Assembly (NCBI GenBank): GCA_026168455.1
Contig: CM047431.1
Span: 21,698,865-21,762,864 of the forward strand
Direction of reading: 5' to 3'
Source of the DNA: Theocolax elegans
Taxonomy: Eukaryota; Arthropoda; Insecta; Hymenoptera; Cerocephalidae
Length of the DNA: 64,000 bases
The notes beneath the pieces were generated by a model. The model did not search any database. It had not been told where the DNA came from and saw only the letters and a program-made list of their open reading frames with translations. Shown in pieces: positions 11,732-22,334 of the stretch. The position numbers were made by a program, and so were the translations under genes. Within the stretch, counting starts at the first letter, position 1. Each line of letters opens with the position of its first letter.

Positions 11732-12181
11732 TCAATGTTTAACTCTAGGCGAGATGTCATCAGTTGGAGATCTGGATGAAGATCTAAAAGTTGATTTATT
11801 ATATGGGGAAGACGTTGAAAAGGAAGTCGTTGACGACGATCGTGATGCAGACTTACGTTCTGATTGCGGTTGATGTGACCTAGGTCTTGACCGATTTTGA
11901 GATTGATAGTTCGGTTTTTGTACATTTTATGACAAAAATCGACTATTCGTTGGTGATGCAGTCCTTGATGAGTAATGAGATGGAGACCTACGTACAGATC
12001 GACGATCACATGATCTAGATCTTGATTGATTTTGAGATACACATGGAGATTTTCGTACTTTTTTTGACAAAGATCGACTACTAATTGGTGATGCATTCCT
12101 TGATGAGTGGTGAGACGGAGATCTACGTACGGATCGACGATTAAATGATCTAGATCTTGATAATAGTACATTACGATACAA
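11732..12181 (-). pseudogene. RS-domain (SR-protein-like) gene fragment
   Basis: Minus-strand reading frame rich in RS, RRSP and SRSR dipeptides, as in the RS domains of splicing factors and SR repetitive-matrix proteins. Two tandem units of about 135 bp are seen: each runs SRSRS-x2-RRSVRRSPSH, then SSR-x-ASP, then a KSP/QNQSRS stretch. The frame is open from 12181 to 11930, is broken by a TAA at 11927-11929, then stays open in the same frame for 64 more codons (ending SPTDDISPRVKH) to a TGA at 11732-11734. The frame is closed upstream by a stop just before the repeat junction near 12182. There is no RNA-recognition motif in view. It is probably a decayed retrocopy or truncated exon; a true exon with one nonsense change cannot be ruled out. 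Confidence 0.6.
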
Positions 12182-12330
12182 GTGTGCGAAACAGGCGATT
12201 TACGCACAAGTCGCATTTGCCGCCCGAGCGAAGCGAGGGTGGCAAACAGACAAGTGCTTGAATCGCCTGAGCATACGAGTATTGTATACTATTTTTTGAA
12301 ACTATGTGTGAGAAATGCCGTTATTGTTTA
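12182..12330. repeat. Hairpin repeat with CGAGCGAAGCGAG loop
   Basis: TTTGCCGCCC and GGGTGGCAAA form a stem around GAGCGAAGCGA (about 12219-12250). Outer parts (AAACAGGCGATT and AATCGCCTGA) also pair. Downstream, TACTATTTTTTGAAACTATG resembles the sequence after the hairpin at 289-345. Its edge cuts off the RS-domain pseudogene. Confidence 0.55.
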
Positions 12331-12424
12331 GAGTGATAAATAGGTCTATTTGTATTATGGGAATTTATATAAGTTTTGGAATTCGCTATATTAATCACGT
12401 GCAATTTGGAAGCTTGGCGGTCAG

Positions 12425-12525
12425 TAGAAACAAGGGGTAGGGCGACGGGGTGGGATGTTGGGGCGCGGGGGGTGCAGGGGGCGAAGCCCCCGCCGGGGGG
12501 TTGGGGGGCAAGGCCCCCTCCTTAT
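12425..12525. repeat. G-rich block with small hairpins
   Basis: About 100 bases with long G runs and two compact hairpins, GGGGGCGAAGCCCCC and GGGGGCAAGGCCCCC. Strong skew and self-complementarity stand out from the AT-rich surroundings. Function unknown; the rest of 12250-12720 shows nothing else. Confidence 0.5.
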
Positions 12526-12724
12526 AAAAATACATATGAAACGTCATAAAATGATTAAAGATAAAAGAATTGTATATCGAAAGCATTAAATTTCGGAAAT
12601 AAATTTGTTTTTATATTTCTTAAAATTTTATATGTATTAATTTTAAGGGGGTGCCATACTGGATTATTACCGACTGAGTAAGGTAGATGCATTATTGCAT
12701 TTAACGGACATATTTTAGTTTTAT

Positions 12725-12950
12725 TTGCAAAACGCAAATACAGAAGCACTAGATAATAACATAAAACGTATTTATACAAAGTTTGAAGTCAATATGTAAA
12801 GGACACCCTAAAGAAAGTTTGCACGGAAAAAAATAGTCATTTTTCCGTGCAAACTTTTTTTAGGGTGTCCTTGTTGTATTGACCTGAAACTTTGTAGAAA
12901 GACATATTATACCGTTATCTAGTGCTTCTGTGTTTGCGTTTTACATAATA
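12725..12950. mobile_element. Short palindromic MITE-like element
   Basis: Arms 12730-12830 and 12838-12945 pair. The inner stem AAGTTTGCACGGAAAAA / TTTTTCCGTGCAAACTT flanks an eight-base loop, and the outer parts (AACGCAAATACAGAAGCACT) match AGTGCTTCTGTGTTTGCGTT. No coding. Confidence 0.75.
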
Positions 12951-13650
12951 TTAACAAAAAATAAATAGTTTATATTACTGATAAAGTTTGCTTAGTACCA
13001 ATTTCGTCGATAGAGTGCGCGACGCGCTTAGTCTGTGGTATTATATTTAGAGTGGAAGCAATGGCGCAAATAGTTGTTGCAAGATGGCGCTAAATACCAT
13101 AACTAATATACCGGGCATATGTCAATAAACAGAATTATAATAAATATCGTGTTTATGTATTGTAGAAAGACTAATTTGTTTTGCCAGTGCATCCGTTATT
13201 GTACATATATGTATCAAGATTAATGCTTGATATCATCATGTACTGCTACGTGTGCCTTGGCACGTCCTTGAGACTCTCCCTCTCTCTCTATCTCTCTCGC
13301 CCTCTCACTCTATTTCTCTCTCTCTCTCTTACTCAACAAGAGTATATATGCGCTTGCGGGGTAAAAAGAGACTTATAAACATTACCTTAAATAACTACTA
13401 GCTATCTAACGAGTTTTATTTTTAAAATATATCACACTTACATGTTCATTTTACCTTTATTATAACTATGGGAATTTGTTTAAATTATTATACAAATATT
13501 AGTAAAGTCGTGAATATAACTACTAACTGCATATGTATCTTATTTCGAATATACACGTGTAAACAATTATAAATTATAATCAGAATTATAATCGGTACCA
13601 TCAAACCCATGTGCTTATTGGCACGTTTTATTTATTTAAAATACTTCCTT
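12951..13650. other. Intergenic sequence with (CT)n tract
   Basis: Mostly AT-rich. A pyrimidine-rich CT microsatellite lies at about 13270-13330. No gene was recognised. Confidence 0.45.
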
Positions 13651-15190
13651 TTTACCGTAGAAAATATAATAGACACCGCGCGGCACGCTCCCGCGAATGA
13701 CCGAACGCGGGAGCGTACCTCGTAGTGTCTTGGTCGGGAATTTCGACTGAATCGGCAATTGCAAACGGTCTAAAAATTGTTTAAACTGGTAGGAAGTAAA
13801 ACTTGAATAGCTTAGACAAGAATATATCTCCATTCACCCATTTTAGTGACTCAAAATATTTATTTTTTACCGTAGAAAATATAATAGACACCGCGCGGCA
13901 CGCTCCCGCGAATGACCGAACGCGGGAGCGTACCTCGTAGTGTCTTGGTCGGGAATTTCGACTGAATCGGCAATTGCAATCGGTCTAAAAATTGTTAAAA
14001 ATGCTAGAAAGTAAAACTTGAATAGTTAAGACAAGAATATATCTCCTTTCACCCATTTTAGTGACTCAAAATATTTATTTTTTACCGTAGAAAATAACAT
14101 CGACACTGCGCGGCACGCTCCCGCGAATGAGCGAACGCGGGAGCGTGCCTCGTAGTGTCCTGGTCGGGAATTTCGACTAAATCGGCAATTGCAAAAGGTC
14201 TAAAAATTGTTTGAACTGGTAGGAAGTAAAACTTGAATAGCTTAGACAAGAATATATCTCCTTTCATAGTTCGTAGTGTCCTGGTCGGGAATTTCGACTG
14301 AATCGGCAATTGCAATCGGTCTAAAAATTGTTAAAAATGCTAGAAAGTAAAACTTGAACAGTTAAGACAAGAATATATCTCTATTTGCCCATTTTAGTGG
14401 CTCCAAATATTTATTTTTTACCGTAGAAAATATAATCGACACTGCGCGGCACGCTCCCGCGAATGAGCGAACGCGGGAGCGTGCCTCGTAGTGTCCTGGT
14501 CGGGAATTTCGACTGAATTGGCAATTGCAAACGGTCTAAAAATTGTTTAAACTGCCAGGAAGTAAAACTTGAATTGTATAGACAAGAATATATCTCCTTT
14601 CACCCATTTTAGTGACTCAAAATATTTATTTTTTACCGTAGAAAATATATTGGACACTGCGCGGCACGCTCCCGCGAATGAGCGACCGCGCGAGCGTGCC
14701 TCGTAGTGTTCTGGTCTTCGATTTCAGGTAAATCATAATTATAAACGATTTATAAACTTTTTCCTTGGCTGTAGTGTCCTGGTCGGGAATTTCGACTAAA
14801 TCGGCAATTGCAAACGGTCTAAAAATTGTTTAAACTGGTAGGAAGTAAAACTTGAATAGCTTAGACAAGAATATATCTCCTTTCACCCATTTTAGTGACT
14901 CAAAATATTTATTTTTTACCGTAGAAAATATAATCGACACTGCGCGGCACGCTCCCGCGAATGAGAGAACGCGGGAGCGTGCCTCGTAGTGTCCTGGTCG
15001 GGAATTTCGACTAAATCGGCAATTGCAAACGGTCTAAAAATTGTTTTAACTGGTAGGAAGTAAAACTTGAATAGCTTAGACAAGGATATATCTCCTTTCA
15101 CCCATTTTAGTGACTCAAATTATTAATTTTTTACCGTAGAAAATATATTGGACTCTGCGCGGCACGCTCCCGCGATTTCAGGTAAATCAT
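13651..15190. repeat. 215-bp satellite array with conserved hairpin
   Basis: Monomers begin TTTACCGTAGAAAATA at 13651, 13866, 14081, 14417, 14632, 14915 and 15130. Most steps are exactly 215 bp; the longer steps (14081-14417 and 14632-14915) contain extra partial units restarting at GTAGTGTCCTGGTCGGGAAT. Each monomer carries CGCTCCCGCG and CGCGGGAGCG separated by 11 bases. A non-satellite segment (TTTCAGGTAAATCATAATTA) appears both inside (about 14721) and at the right end (about 15177), marking a past rearrangement. The short minus-strand reading frames are satellite shadows. Confidence 0.9.
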
Positions 15191-15379
15191 AATTATAAAC
15201 GATTTAGAAATTTGTTCCTAGGCTTGGATGTAACATGTGACTAATGCCATCATATACACAAGTTTATTTGCCCATTTTATTTTTAAAATTTATGTCATTT
15301 GTACTATTTGAATATAAGTTAAACTCCCTATACAATAACATGTGTATTATATTGCAATACTCATGGGTTCCCCCACTAC

Positions 15380-15710
15380 ACGCGTTCCGAATTCCCTATA
15401 CTCGATATACGCAATCACCGTGCCGATACGAGCACGGACCGCGTGTATTCAGTGTGCGCGCGCTTGAATCTAGTTAGATTCAAGATGGCGGCAACTGAGC
15501 GCGGGCCAGCACGTAAACAATGTGCTTCGAGTAAGTTTCACCATGTGTGCGCGATCCTTACCGTCGGGGACGTTACCCGGGCACTGACGCGGAGTGGTGT
15601 GTTTGTGAATGTGTTCATATACGTAAGTAGACGGCCCCCCAGGTGACGCAGTCCACTACGTTCACAGGTCTTCGGCGCGGTCAACAACGCAGCTGATCCC
15701 GGTGAAATTT
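15380..15710. other. GC-rich island with short ATG frame
   Basis: CpG-rich block in AT-rich DNA. A perfect inverted repeat (CTTGAATCTA/TAGATTCAAG, 15463-15484) lies directly before an ATG at 15485 in good context (CAAGATGGC), which opens 53 codons to a TGA at 15644. Splice-donor-like GTAAGT sites occur after about 16 codons and again near 15622. It could be a promoter with a first coding exon, or part of a repeat. No protein family was recognised. Confidence 0.3.
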
Positions 15711-16233
15711 TAAACGTTCATCATTTTATAAAATATGCACTATCTTAGTGCATTTGTAAGTACACTTCAATTATTTTTTTATTTACTTATTTAAATCAAT
15801 TATCCATCTTCCTCTTATTAAATTCTATTCACTATTTAATCCCTTTTGCTTCCTTATAGAGAAAGTTTTGTAATTGTACAATTTTTTGACTCTCTAAAAA
15901 CATGTTATAAATTTGTTTATTTATTTTTTTTTAATATTTATCCCCCAAGAAGCTTTTTTTAAAGACAAATTTCGATTTTTGAATAATTCATTTTTGGGTT
16001 GACTAATTATATCTATTAGTTTTTTGTTATTTAAAAAAAAATTTGAATGATTTTGTTTTTTGGTAATTAATTAGCTAAATGAGCTAATAAAATGAATGTA
16101 AAGCAAAACTTTCTGTCAGTTTTTATTTAGTCAATAACTTATACTTATGCAAATATGAATAATTTGTTTTTATGTAAATCACATTTGAATATTGAACAAA
16201 ATTATAGGAATATTCTTTATGTTTGTGAAAAGA
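15711..16233. other. AT-rich stretch before the copia element
   Basis: T-rich and A-rich sequence with no recognised feature. Confidence 0.4.
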
Positions 16234-16618
16234 TGTTGGAATATACAAGTAAAATAATGTAAATAAAATGTTCTTTACAAAAATCACTCGACTATAGCTT
16301 GATTGTTTGTTTCGGTAAAGGTGACAAAAAGAAGGGTTTTATGGCACTGCCTGTGAGTGCATCGGCGTACTCGGCGGACGGTCTAACTGACCATTTTTAT
16401 AACTAGCTTATTATCCATATGTGTGCAGTATGAGTATAATGCGTAGTATTTTGGATGCTTTCTTAGTTTTAGGCATCGTTCTTAGTTTAGTCTAGAACCG
16501 CTTCTCGTACAGTAAAGACCTATCCTTTCTCGTGACATTATAATAAAGTGTCTAAGTTTGTTTATTAAATATTGTCATCTCTTATTTATTCCAATCCCCA
16601 TATGTATAAAAACCAACA
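16234..16618 (+). repeat. Left LTR (copia)
   Basis: 385 bp beginning TGTTGG and ending CCAACA, the inverted TG...CA termini of LTRs. Identical by eye to 20584-20968. Confidence 0.95.
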
Positions 16619-16632
16619 GGTTATGGGCCCAG
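16619..16632 (+). other. Primer-binding site (initiator tRNA-Met half)
   Basis: GGTTATGGGCCCAG is complementary to the anticodon arm of initiator methionine tRNA (CTGGGCCCATAACC). Drosophila copia is known to prime from an internal 5' half of this tRNA and not from the 3' CCA end. The site starts at the first base after the LTR. Confidence 0.85.
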
Positions 16633-17619
16633 ACATCGTTGTCTTAAATCTGTGTTTTGTTAAAATTGATATCGCGTTGATTAAAGCTATATCGGCATAT
16701 AGTTCATTTAAAAATTGAAAATTTGTGAAGTGTTGTTATAAGTAGATGATAGGCAGAAATTAATTTACCTTGGACCAATAAGCCTTTGATCAACCGAAAT
16801 AAGTGGACGACATTCTGATGTCTTGGATTTTCAACCCCCAATCAAAGATGAATAAGTATTTAAAAAAAATGGCTTAAATAATCGGACCAGCGTATTATAC
16901 TGCAGATAAGTATAAATGGATTTATTAATAGGAGTTACAAACTCTCGAGAAATTTGACATTTGTCAAATATGTTTGTCAAATATATTAGAGAAAAAGGAG
17001 GTATAACGTGTTCGTTAAATATTTGTGTTTGCAATTCTTTTTGAAATAATTACATAATGTAGTTGATTTTTTTAAGTTTAAACATGACAATATTAATATA
17101 ATATTGTATAACTTAAAGAAGTAAAACTATATTTATACTAGTTTTACAATAAAATGGATTTATATAACAGTACAAGTTAAATAATACATAAGTATAGAAA
17201 TAATAGAAATAAATAATGAATTGAAACTATGCAAGTTTAGTAAAATGTTATTAGAATATTACTTACTCCTTTAATAAATATATTTTTAAGAAATAAATTT
17301 GAATTAAAAAAAAACACGTGTAAAATATCGATGAAATTGAAGTTTGTATACAGTGAAATATATTTTAATTTTTTTTTGGAGTAGTAAATCTGATAAACTT
17401 TTGTCGTTGACCAAGTAAGAACTGAATTAAGGTAAATTCAGGTGAAATTTAATTTTTGCTGTGAAATTAAATTATTAAAATCTTTAATTACTGTATAAAT
17501 TAAAGATTATTTATTTAAAATTTACTAGTAGCAATTTATTTTGTAGCAAAAAAAAAGGAATTGGAAACTATGAATAAATATGTTGTATTTTTTTTAATAG
17601 CATATTAAAATAAAAATAA

Positions 17620-17667
<48 letters not shown>

Positions 17668-17828
17668 GAACATGATATACCTTATAAAAAAAAAGGAAGA
17701 TGATAAATTCAGAATTATTTTGGAATGTAATGATAAAAAGAAATTTCTGAAGTAAAATAAATTAATGAATTAGTATTGTATATTATAAAAAGATAGATGT
17801 AAACTCTAGACCGATCATTAAAGATTTT

Positions 17829-18395
17829 GACAGTTCTCGAGACGTTGAGAATGAGTCATTGGAATCAAAGCGCAGAACCGATGGTAATCTATCGGATGGC
17901 AGTTCTCAAGACGTTGAGAATGAGTCAATAATATGAAAGCGCAGACTGATTTTATATTAGGTGGCAGTTCTCAAGACGTTGAGAATGAGTCAATAATATG
18001 AAAGCGCAGACTGATTATATATCAGGTGGCAGTTCTCAAGACGTTGAGAATGAGTCAATAATAATAAAGCGCAGACTGACTTTATATCAGGTGGCAGTTC
18101 TCAAGACGTTGAGAATGAGTCAATAATATTAAAGCGCAGACTGATTTTATATCAGGTGGCAGTTCTCAAGACGTTGAGAATGAGTCAATAATATGAAAGC
18201 GCAGACTGATTGTATATCAGGTGGCAGTTCTCAAGACGTTGAGAATGAGTCAATAATATTGAAGCGCAGACTGATTTTATATCAGGTGGCAGTTCTCAAG
18301 ACGTTGAGAATGAGTCAATAATATTAAAGCGCAGACTGATTGTATATCAGGTGGCAGTTCTTATGAGTTTGAGAATGAGTCAATCGAGTGGTAAC
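17829..18395 (+). repeat. 65-bp minisatellite inside copia pol
   Basis: A first unit of 69 bp (17829-17897) is followed by eight units starting GGCAGTTCTCAAGACG at 17898, 17963, 18028, 18093, 18158, 18223, 18288 and 18353, all 65 bp apart; the last is partly diverged. The 69-bp unit is 23 codons and reads open (SSRDVENES...), in the acidic linker between integrase and reverse transcriptase. The 65-bp units shift frame and meet a TGA. Confidence 0.9.
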
Positions 18396-18483
18396 ATTCA
18401 GAAAAATCTAATAATGATCGGTCGAATGCAAATTACAGAAAATATAAAATCCTTAGAATCAAAAGAAAATTTAAATAAAAAAT

Positions 18484-19560
18484 TTGAAAGAAAATTGTGA
18501 GCAAAGAAGGAGTGATAGGATTAAACAACAACCTCCTATTTCATATAATGAATATAATACAGAGTATGATTACGTAATGATCGCAAATTCTCTTATTTAT
18601 AATACACCTGCTTGTTTTATTGAAATAAAAGAAAGGAACGATAAAAATAAATGGTTACAAGCTATAAATAGTAAAGTAAAATCTCTTTTGATTAATAATA
18701 CTTGGGCATTAGTTCCAATGCCAAAGTACAAAAATATTGTAGATTGTAAATGGGTATTTACGATAAAAACGATGAATTTGGAAAGCCATTAAAATACAAA
18801 GCTCGTCTTGTTGTTCGCGGATTCAGTCAACAATATCAAATTGATAATAACGAAACGTTTGCTCCCGTTCCCAGAATTTCAAGTTTAGATTTATAATTGT
18901 TTTTTTCAAATCAGTTTAACTTATTAATTCACCATATGGACGTTAAAACTGAATTTCTAAATGGTACATTAAAAGAACAAAATTATATGAAAGTACCTGA
19001 AGGAGTTAAAAATAATGGAAATCAAGTTTGTAAATTAAACAAAGCTTTATATGATTTAAAACAAGCCGCAAAATGTTGATTTGAAGTTATCGAAAAAGTA
19101 TTAATTTATAAGGGCGTTCGAAATTCATCAGTTGATCGTTACATATACATATATATACATGATAAAGGAGATATATCTAAAAATATATTTGTTGTTTGTA
19201 TCTTGTGATTGCTACTGCTGATATTAAAGTAATGGATGATTTTAAACAGTATCTTATGAATAAATTTTGCATGACTGATTTAAAAGAAATTAAGCATTTT
19301 CTCGGAATTAAAATTGAGAGAAATGAAAATACAATATCATTAAATCAAAGTGCTTATGTAAAAAAACTATTTTAGAAAAATTTAACATAAATGATTGTAA
19401 AACCGTATGCACGCCACTTCCAAGCAAAATTGATTACTTAGCTTTGAATTCTGATGAAAAATATGAAGCCCCTTGCCGTAATCTAATTGATTGCTTGATG
19501 TATATAATGGTTTTTACAAGACCTGATCTAAGTACAGCTGTAAACATTTTTCACAAATAA
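18484..19560 (+). pseudogene. copia reverse transcriptase / RNase H remnant
   Basis: Fragments in several frames match the copia polyprotein. The frame at 18484-18792 holds the start of the RT domain (WLQAINSK...NTWALVPMP...CKWVFTIK). A frameshift near 18770 leads to ARLVVRGFSQ and ETFAPV. The frame 18897-19079 has the motif-A region HMDVKTEFLNG and YDLKQAAKC, where the next codon is a stop. Near 19190-19215 the catalytic YVDD box is absent: the sequence passes from NIFVV straight to LVIATADI. Later pieces (LKEIKHFLGIKIERNE and TRPDLSTAVNI near 19280-19550) are the RT-RNase H connection. Reverse transcriptase activity is impossible from this copy. Confidence 0.88.
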
Positions 19561-20574
19561 AAATAATAAAGAGTTATGGACAAATCTGAAAAGAACTAAG
19601 TAAAAACAATGTTCTGAAGGGAATTTCCCAAAATTACTTGTTAAAATATATATTCTGCAAGATAAATGTTTTATTATTTTATGGTTTACACATGTTATAA
19701 GATTTTACCTGAGGATTAAAAGGGGTTCCTCTAAAATTATACGAAGAAAAATAAAAAATTTATGGATTCAGTTCCTTGCGAAAGCAAAGTGTATTTATTT
19801 GCTGTAAATTTATGATTAATAAAGAATAACATAATGCAATATGTTAAATTGATTGATTAAGAAAATCAAATCATTTTGTACTTGAATTTGCTAAAGCAGA
19901 GCATACGTTATTGAATGTTTTAAGGGTTATTGTAATTCCTGTTATGAAAGGTATTAACCATGCTGCATTGAAAAGTTAATTGTAATGATTATACATAAAG
20001 AATAATGATAATAATTGCACATCTAATCAATATACCTGGTAATATACAATAAAAAAAAATATATTGGTAAAAACCTGATATTGAAAAATATATCCAAAGA
20101 ATTATAATTCAAAGAAATGAATATAATTTGCATTTATGTTACAGGAAATCAAATTACAAATCTACCGTTCAAATCAGTACACGTGGTTGATGTATTTTAT
20201 TACAAACAATGATGTAAAAAAAAAAAAAAAATTATATGAAACTATGTAGATATGTAAAGTAGCAATATGAAATTATGCAAATATTCAACGATAAAAAATA
20301 AATGATAAATATTATAAAGTATTGAATTGAACACTGTATTGAAAGTAATATTGTATTGAAAGTTGTATGTGTGAACAACTGAACATGGTCTGGAAAGGTT
20401 TTACTGGGTTTCCCTTATCCCTTGCAATAAATGTTGGGCCATATGTAATATTCCCAGAGGTCACGAGAAAGAAAAAGGTAAATTAAATTATTGATTATTA
20501 TGGAACTAAGAATGTTAAAATCTGCACAGTCAAATAATGATTTATTGTCTAAAAAGTGAAGTCGATTAATTTTT
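19561..20574 (+). other. Decayed 3' part of copia element
   Basis: AT-rich interior between the last recognisable pol piece and the polypurine tract. Scattered fragments suggest degenerated RNase H (for example ENQII near 19865), but no frame is sustained. A run of A lies near 20216-20230. Confidence 0.5.
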
Positions 20575-20583
20575 GAGGGGGCG
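20575..20583 (+). other. Polypurine tract
   Basis: GAGGGGGCG directly before the right LTR, the expected plus-strand primer of an LTR element. Confidence 0.75.
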
Positions 20584-20968
20584 TGTTGGAATATACAAGT
20601 AAAATAATGTAAATAAAATGTTCTTTACAAAAATCACTCGACTATAGCTTGATTGTTTGTTTCGGTAAAGGTGACAAAAAGAAGGGTTTTATGGCACTGC
20701 CTGTGAGTGCATCGGCGTACTCGGCGGACGGTCTAACTGACCATTTTTATAACTAGCTTATTATCCATATGTGTGCAGTATGAGTATAATGCGTAGTATT
20801 TTGGATGCTTTCTTAGTTTTAGGCATCGTTCTTAGTTTAGTCTAGAACCGCTTCTCGTACAGTAAAGACCTATCCTTTCTCGTGACATTATAATAAAGTG
20901 TCTAAGTTTGTTTATTAAATATTGTCATCTCTTATTTATTCCAATCCCCATATGTATAAAAACCAACA
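20584..20968 (+). repeat. Right LTR (copia)
   Basis: 385 bp, TGTTGG...CCAACA, identical by eye to the left LTR. Confidence 0.95.
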
Positions 20969-20973
20969 AAAGA

Positions 20974-21434
20974 TGTAGTGTTTTTTAAAAAACATGCTAA
21001 TACAGAGGTATTCGTTTAACATTTTAAATATACTTTTTAAACAAATATAAATAATTTTAGATATGTCGTAAAATATTATTTATTTATAAGAAACGAAATA
21101 TTTTTAGAAATATTATAAAATTTTGTTTTATATAATTAAATAATACTATATTTGAGTAATATATTACATATAGGATCAACATTTTAAATTGAGGAAGTTA
21201 CGTGCCAATTAATTGGCAGCTGTTTTTTTATTCTGTTGATAACTCCCTTTTGAATTTCATAAATTGAATATCCAGTCTTCGATTACTTCTTCCAAAATAC
21301 TTATTCACTTATACATTATTTTTCTTTTATATTCTATATTATATATTTTATTTACTTCCTACTTATTACATATATGTCCCTACTAACCAATAAATAATTA
21401 CTATTACGCAATATTAATATATTTCTTATTACAG
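20974..21434. other. AT-rich stretch
   Basis: No gene seen. A motif ACGTGCCAATTAATTGGCAGC (about 21199-21219; its first 20 bases are ACGTGCCAATTAATTGGCAG) has a relative at 26399-26416 (CTTGCCAATTAAGTGGCAGC), so it is probably a dispersed repeat trace. Confidence 0.35.
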
Positions 21435-21435
21435 A

Positions 21436-21537
21436 TGCAGCGTGCCAAGGAGTAGCTGACAACGGCAAACCCCACGGACACGCTGACACCGTACAACGTT
21501 CTGGATGTTCACGTCATCATCTTCATGTTCACCTTGT
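21436..21537 (+). other. Exon-like segment flanked by splice signals
   Basis: A GC-richer piece after a TTTCTTATTACAG acceptor-like site, open in one frame through ACQGVADNGKPHGHADT and ending near CACCTT|GTAAAT. A second acceptor-like TTTTATTTTCAG lies at about 21609-21620. It may be an exon of a host transcript. No family was recognised. Confidence 0.25.
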
Positions 21538-21654
21538 AAATACAGATAAGTATATTTACATGATATTACCTCTTAATATTGAATACTTATTGATTAATAT
21601 ATATTTTTTTTATTTTCAGGTATCGTTTAGTGATGTGACTACATCACAGATCAA

Positions 21655-22165
21655 AGTGTGATTTATTCTAGATATTAAATTCGGTTGACATATATTTATA
21701 TTATCTGTTTTAAAGATACTTATGTTTTGAGACATCAGCGTAGACGTATATCTATGTTTAACCAAAGATATTTTCCACAATTTCAAAATTAATCTCAAGA
21801 GAACCTACCACATATTATGTGCATATGGACTTACTTCAAGGTTGGAACATGCAACCTATCTAGACACTCTTGAAAATTAGTTATTTCATCTACTGCTTGA
21901 TGATCCATCTATGTTTACACCTTACGTATCTGCAAGCGTTTTGGCGATTCAGATATATACACACCAGGTCAGTAAAGTTAAAAGTATGATTTATACTAGA
22001 TTTTGAAATACTGTTGTCGTATGTTTATTTTTCATGTTTTATAGATACTTTTCTGTGTCCAGAGATCGGCGTAGATGTATATTTAGTGTTCAACCACAGA
22101 TAAAATATTCCATAATGTCAAAATTAATGTGAAGAGGATTTACCACATATTATATGCATATGAAC
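21655..22165. repeat. Diverged direct duplication (about 180 bp)
   Basis: The segment at about 21655-21835 recurs in diverged form at about 21985-22165. Shared landmarks are GTGATTTAT.CTAGAT, CAGCGTAGACGTATAT versus CGGCGTAGATGTATAT, and CCACATATTATGTGCATATG versus CCACATATTATATGCATATG. Confidence 0.6.
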
Positions 22166-22334
22166 TTAATTGGACCTATATATTACATAGAAAAATTCAG
22201 AAATATCGGGTCCCAGATGGTCTAAATAGGTGCATAGTGGAAAGCAAAAATTAAGAGTATCAAATGGTCTAATCCACTGAATAGTGAAATGCAGAAGGTA
22301 TGCGTACTAATTGGTACTATTCATAGCCTGTGTT

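Larger units (their letters stand above)
16234..20968 (+). mobile_element. Ty1/copia LTR retrotransposon, defective
   Basis: 4,735 bp between 5-bp duplications. Two 385-bp LTRs, a primer-binding site touching the left LTR and a polypurine tract touching the right LTR are all present. The inner region carries a degraded pol gene: a linker region turned into a minisatellite (17829-18395) and reverse transcriptase / RNase H remnants (18484-19560) with stops and frameshifts. Gag and integrase are not recognisable between 16633 and 17828, which is AT-rich and holds a (TA)n tract (about 17620-17664). The LTRs look identical by eye although the genes are dead. I infer that an already broken copy was mobilised in trans, or that the LTRs were gene-converted. 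Confidence 0.92.
16229..20973. repeat. 5-bp target duplication of the copia element
   Basis: AAAGA at 16229-16233 directly before the left LTR and at 20969-20973 directly after the right LTR. Five bases is usual for Ty1/copia integrases. Confidence 0.85.

Noticed and set aside
12395..12586. Proline-rich minus-strand protein
   Set aside because: Product of a G-rich hairpin block; no gene context.
18900..19079. Separate small gene with DVKTEFLNG motif
   Set aside because: It is a piece of the copia reverse transcriptase inside LTRs, out of frame with neighbouring pieces.
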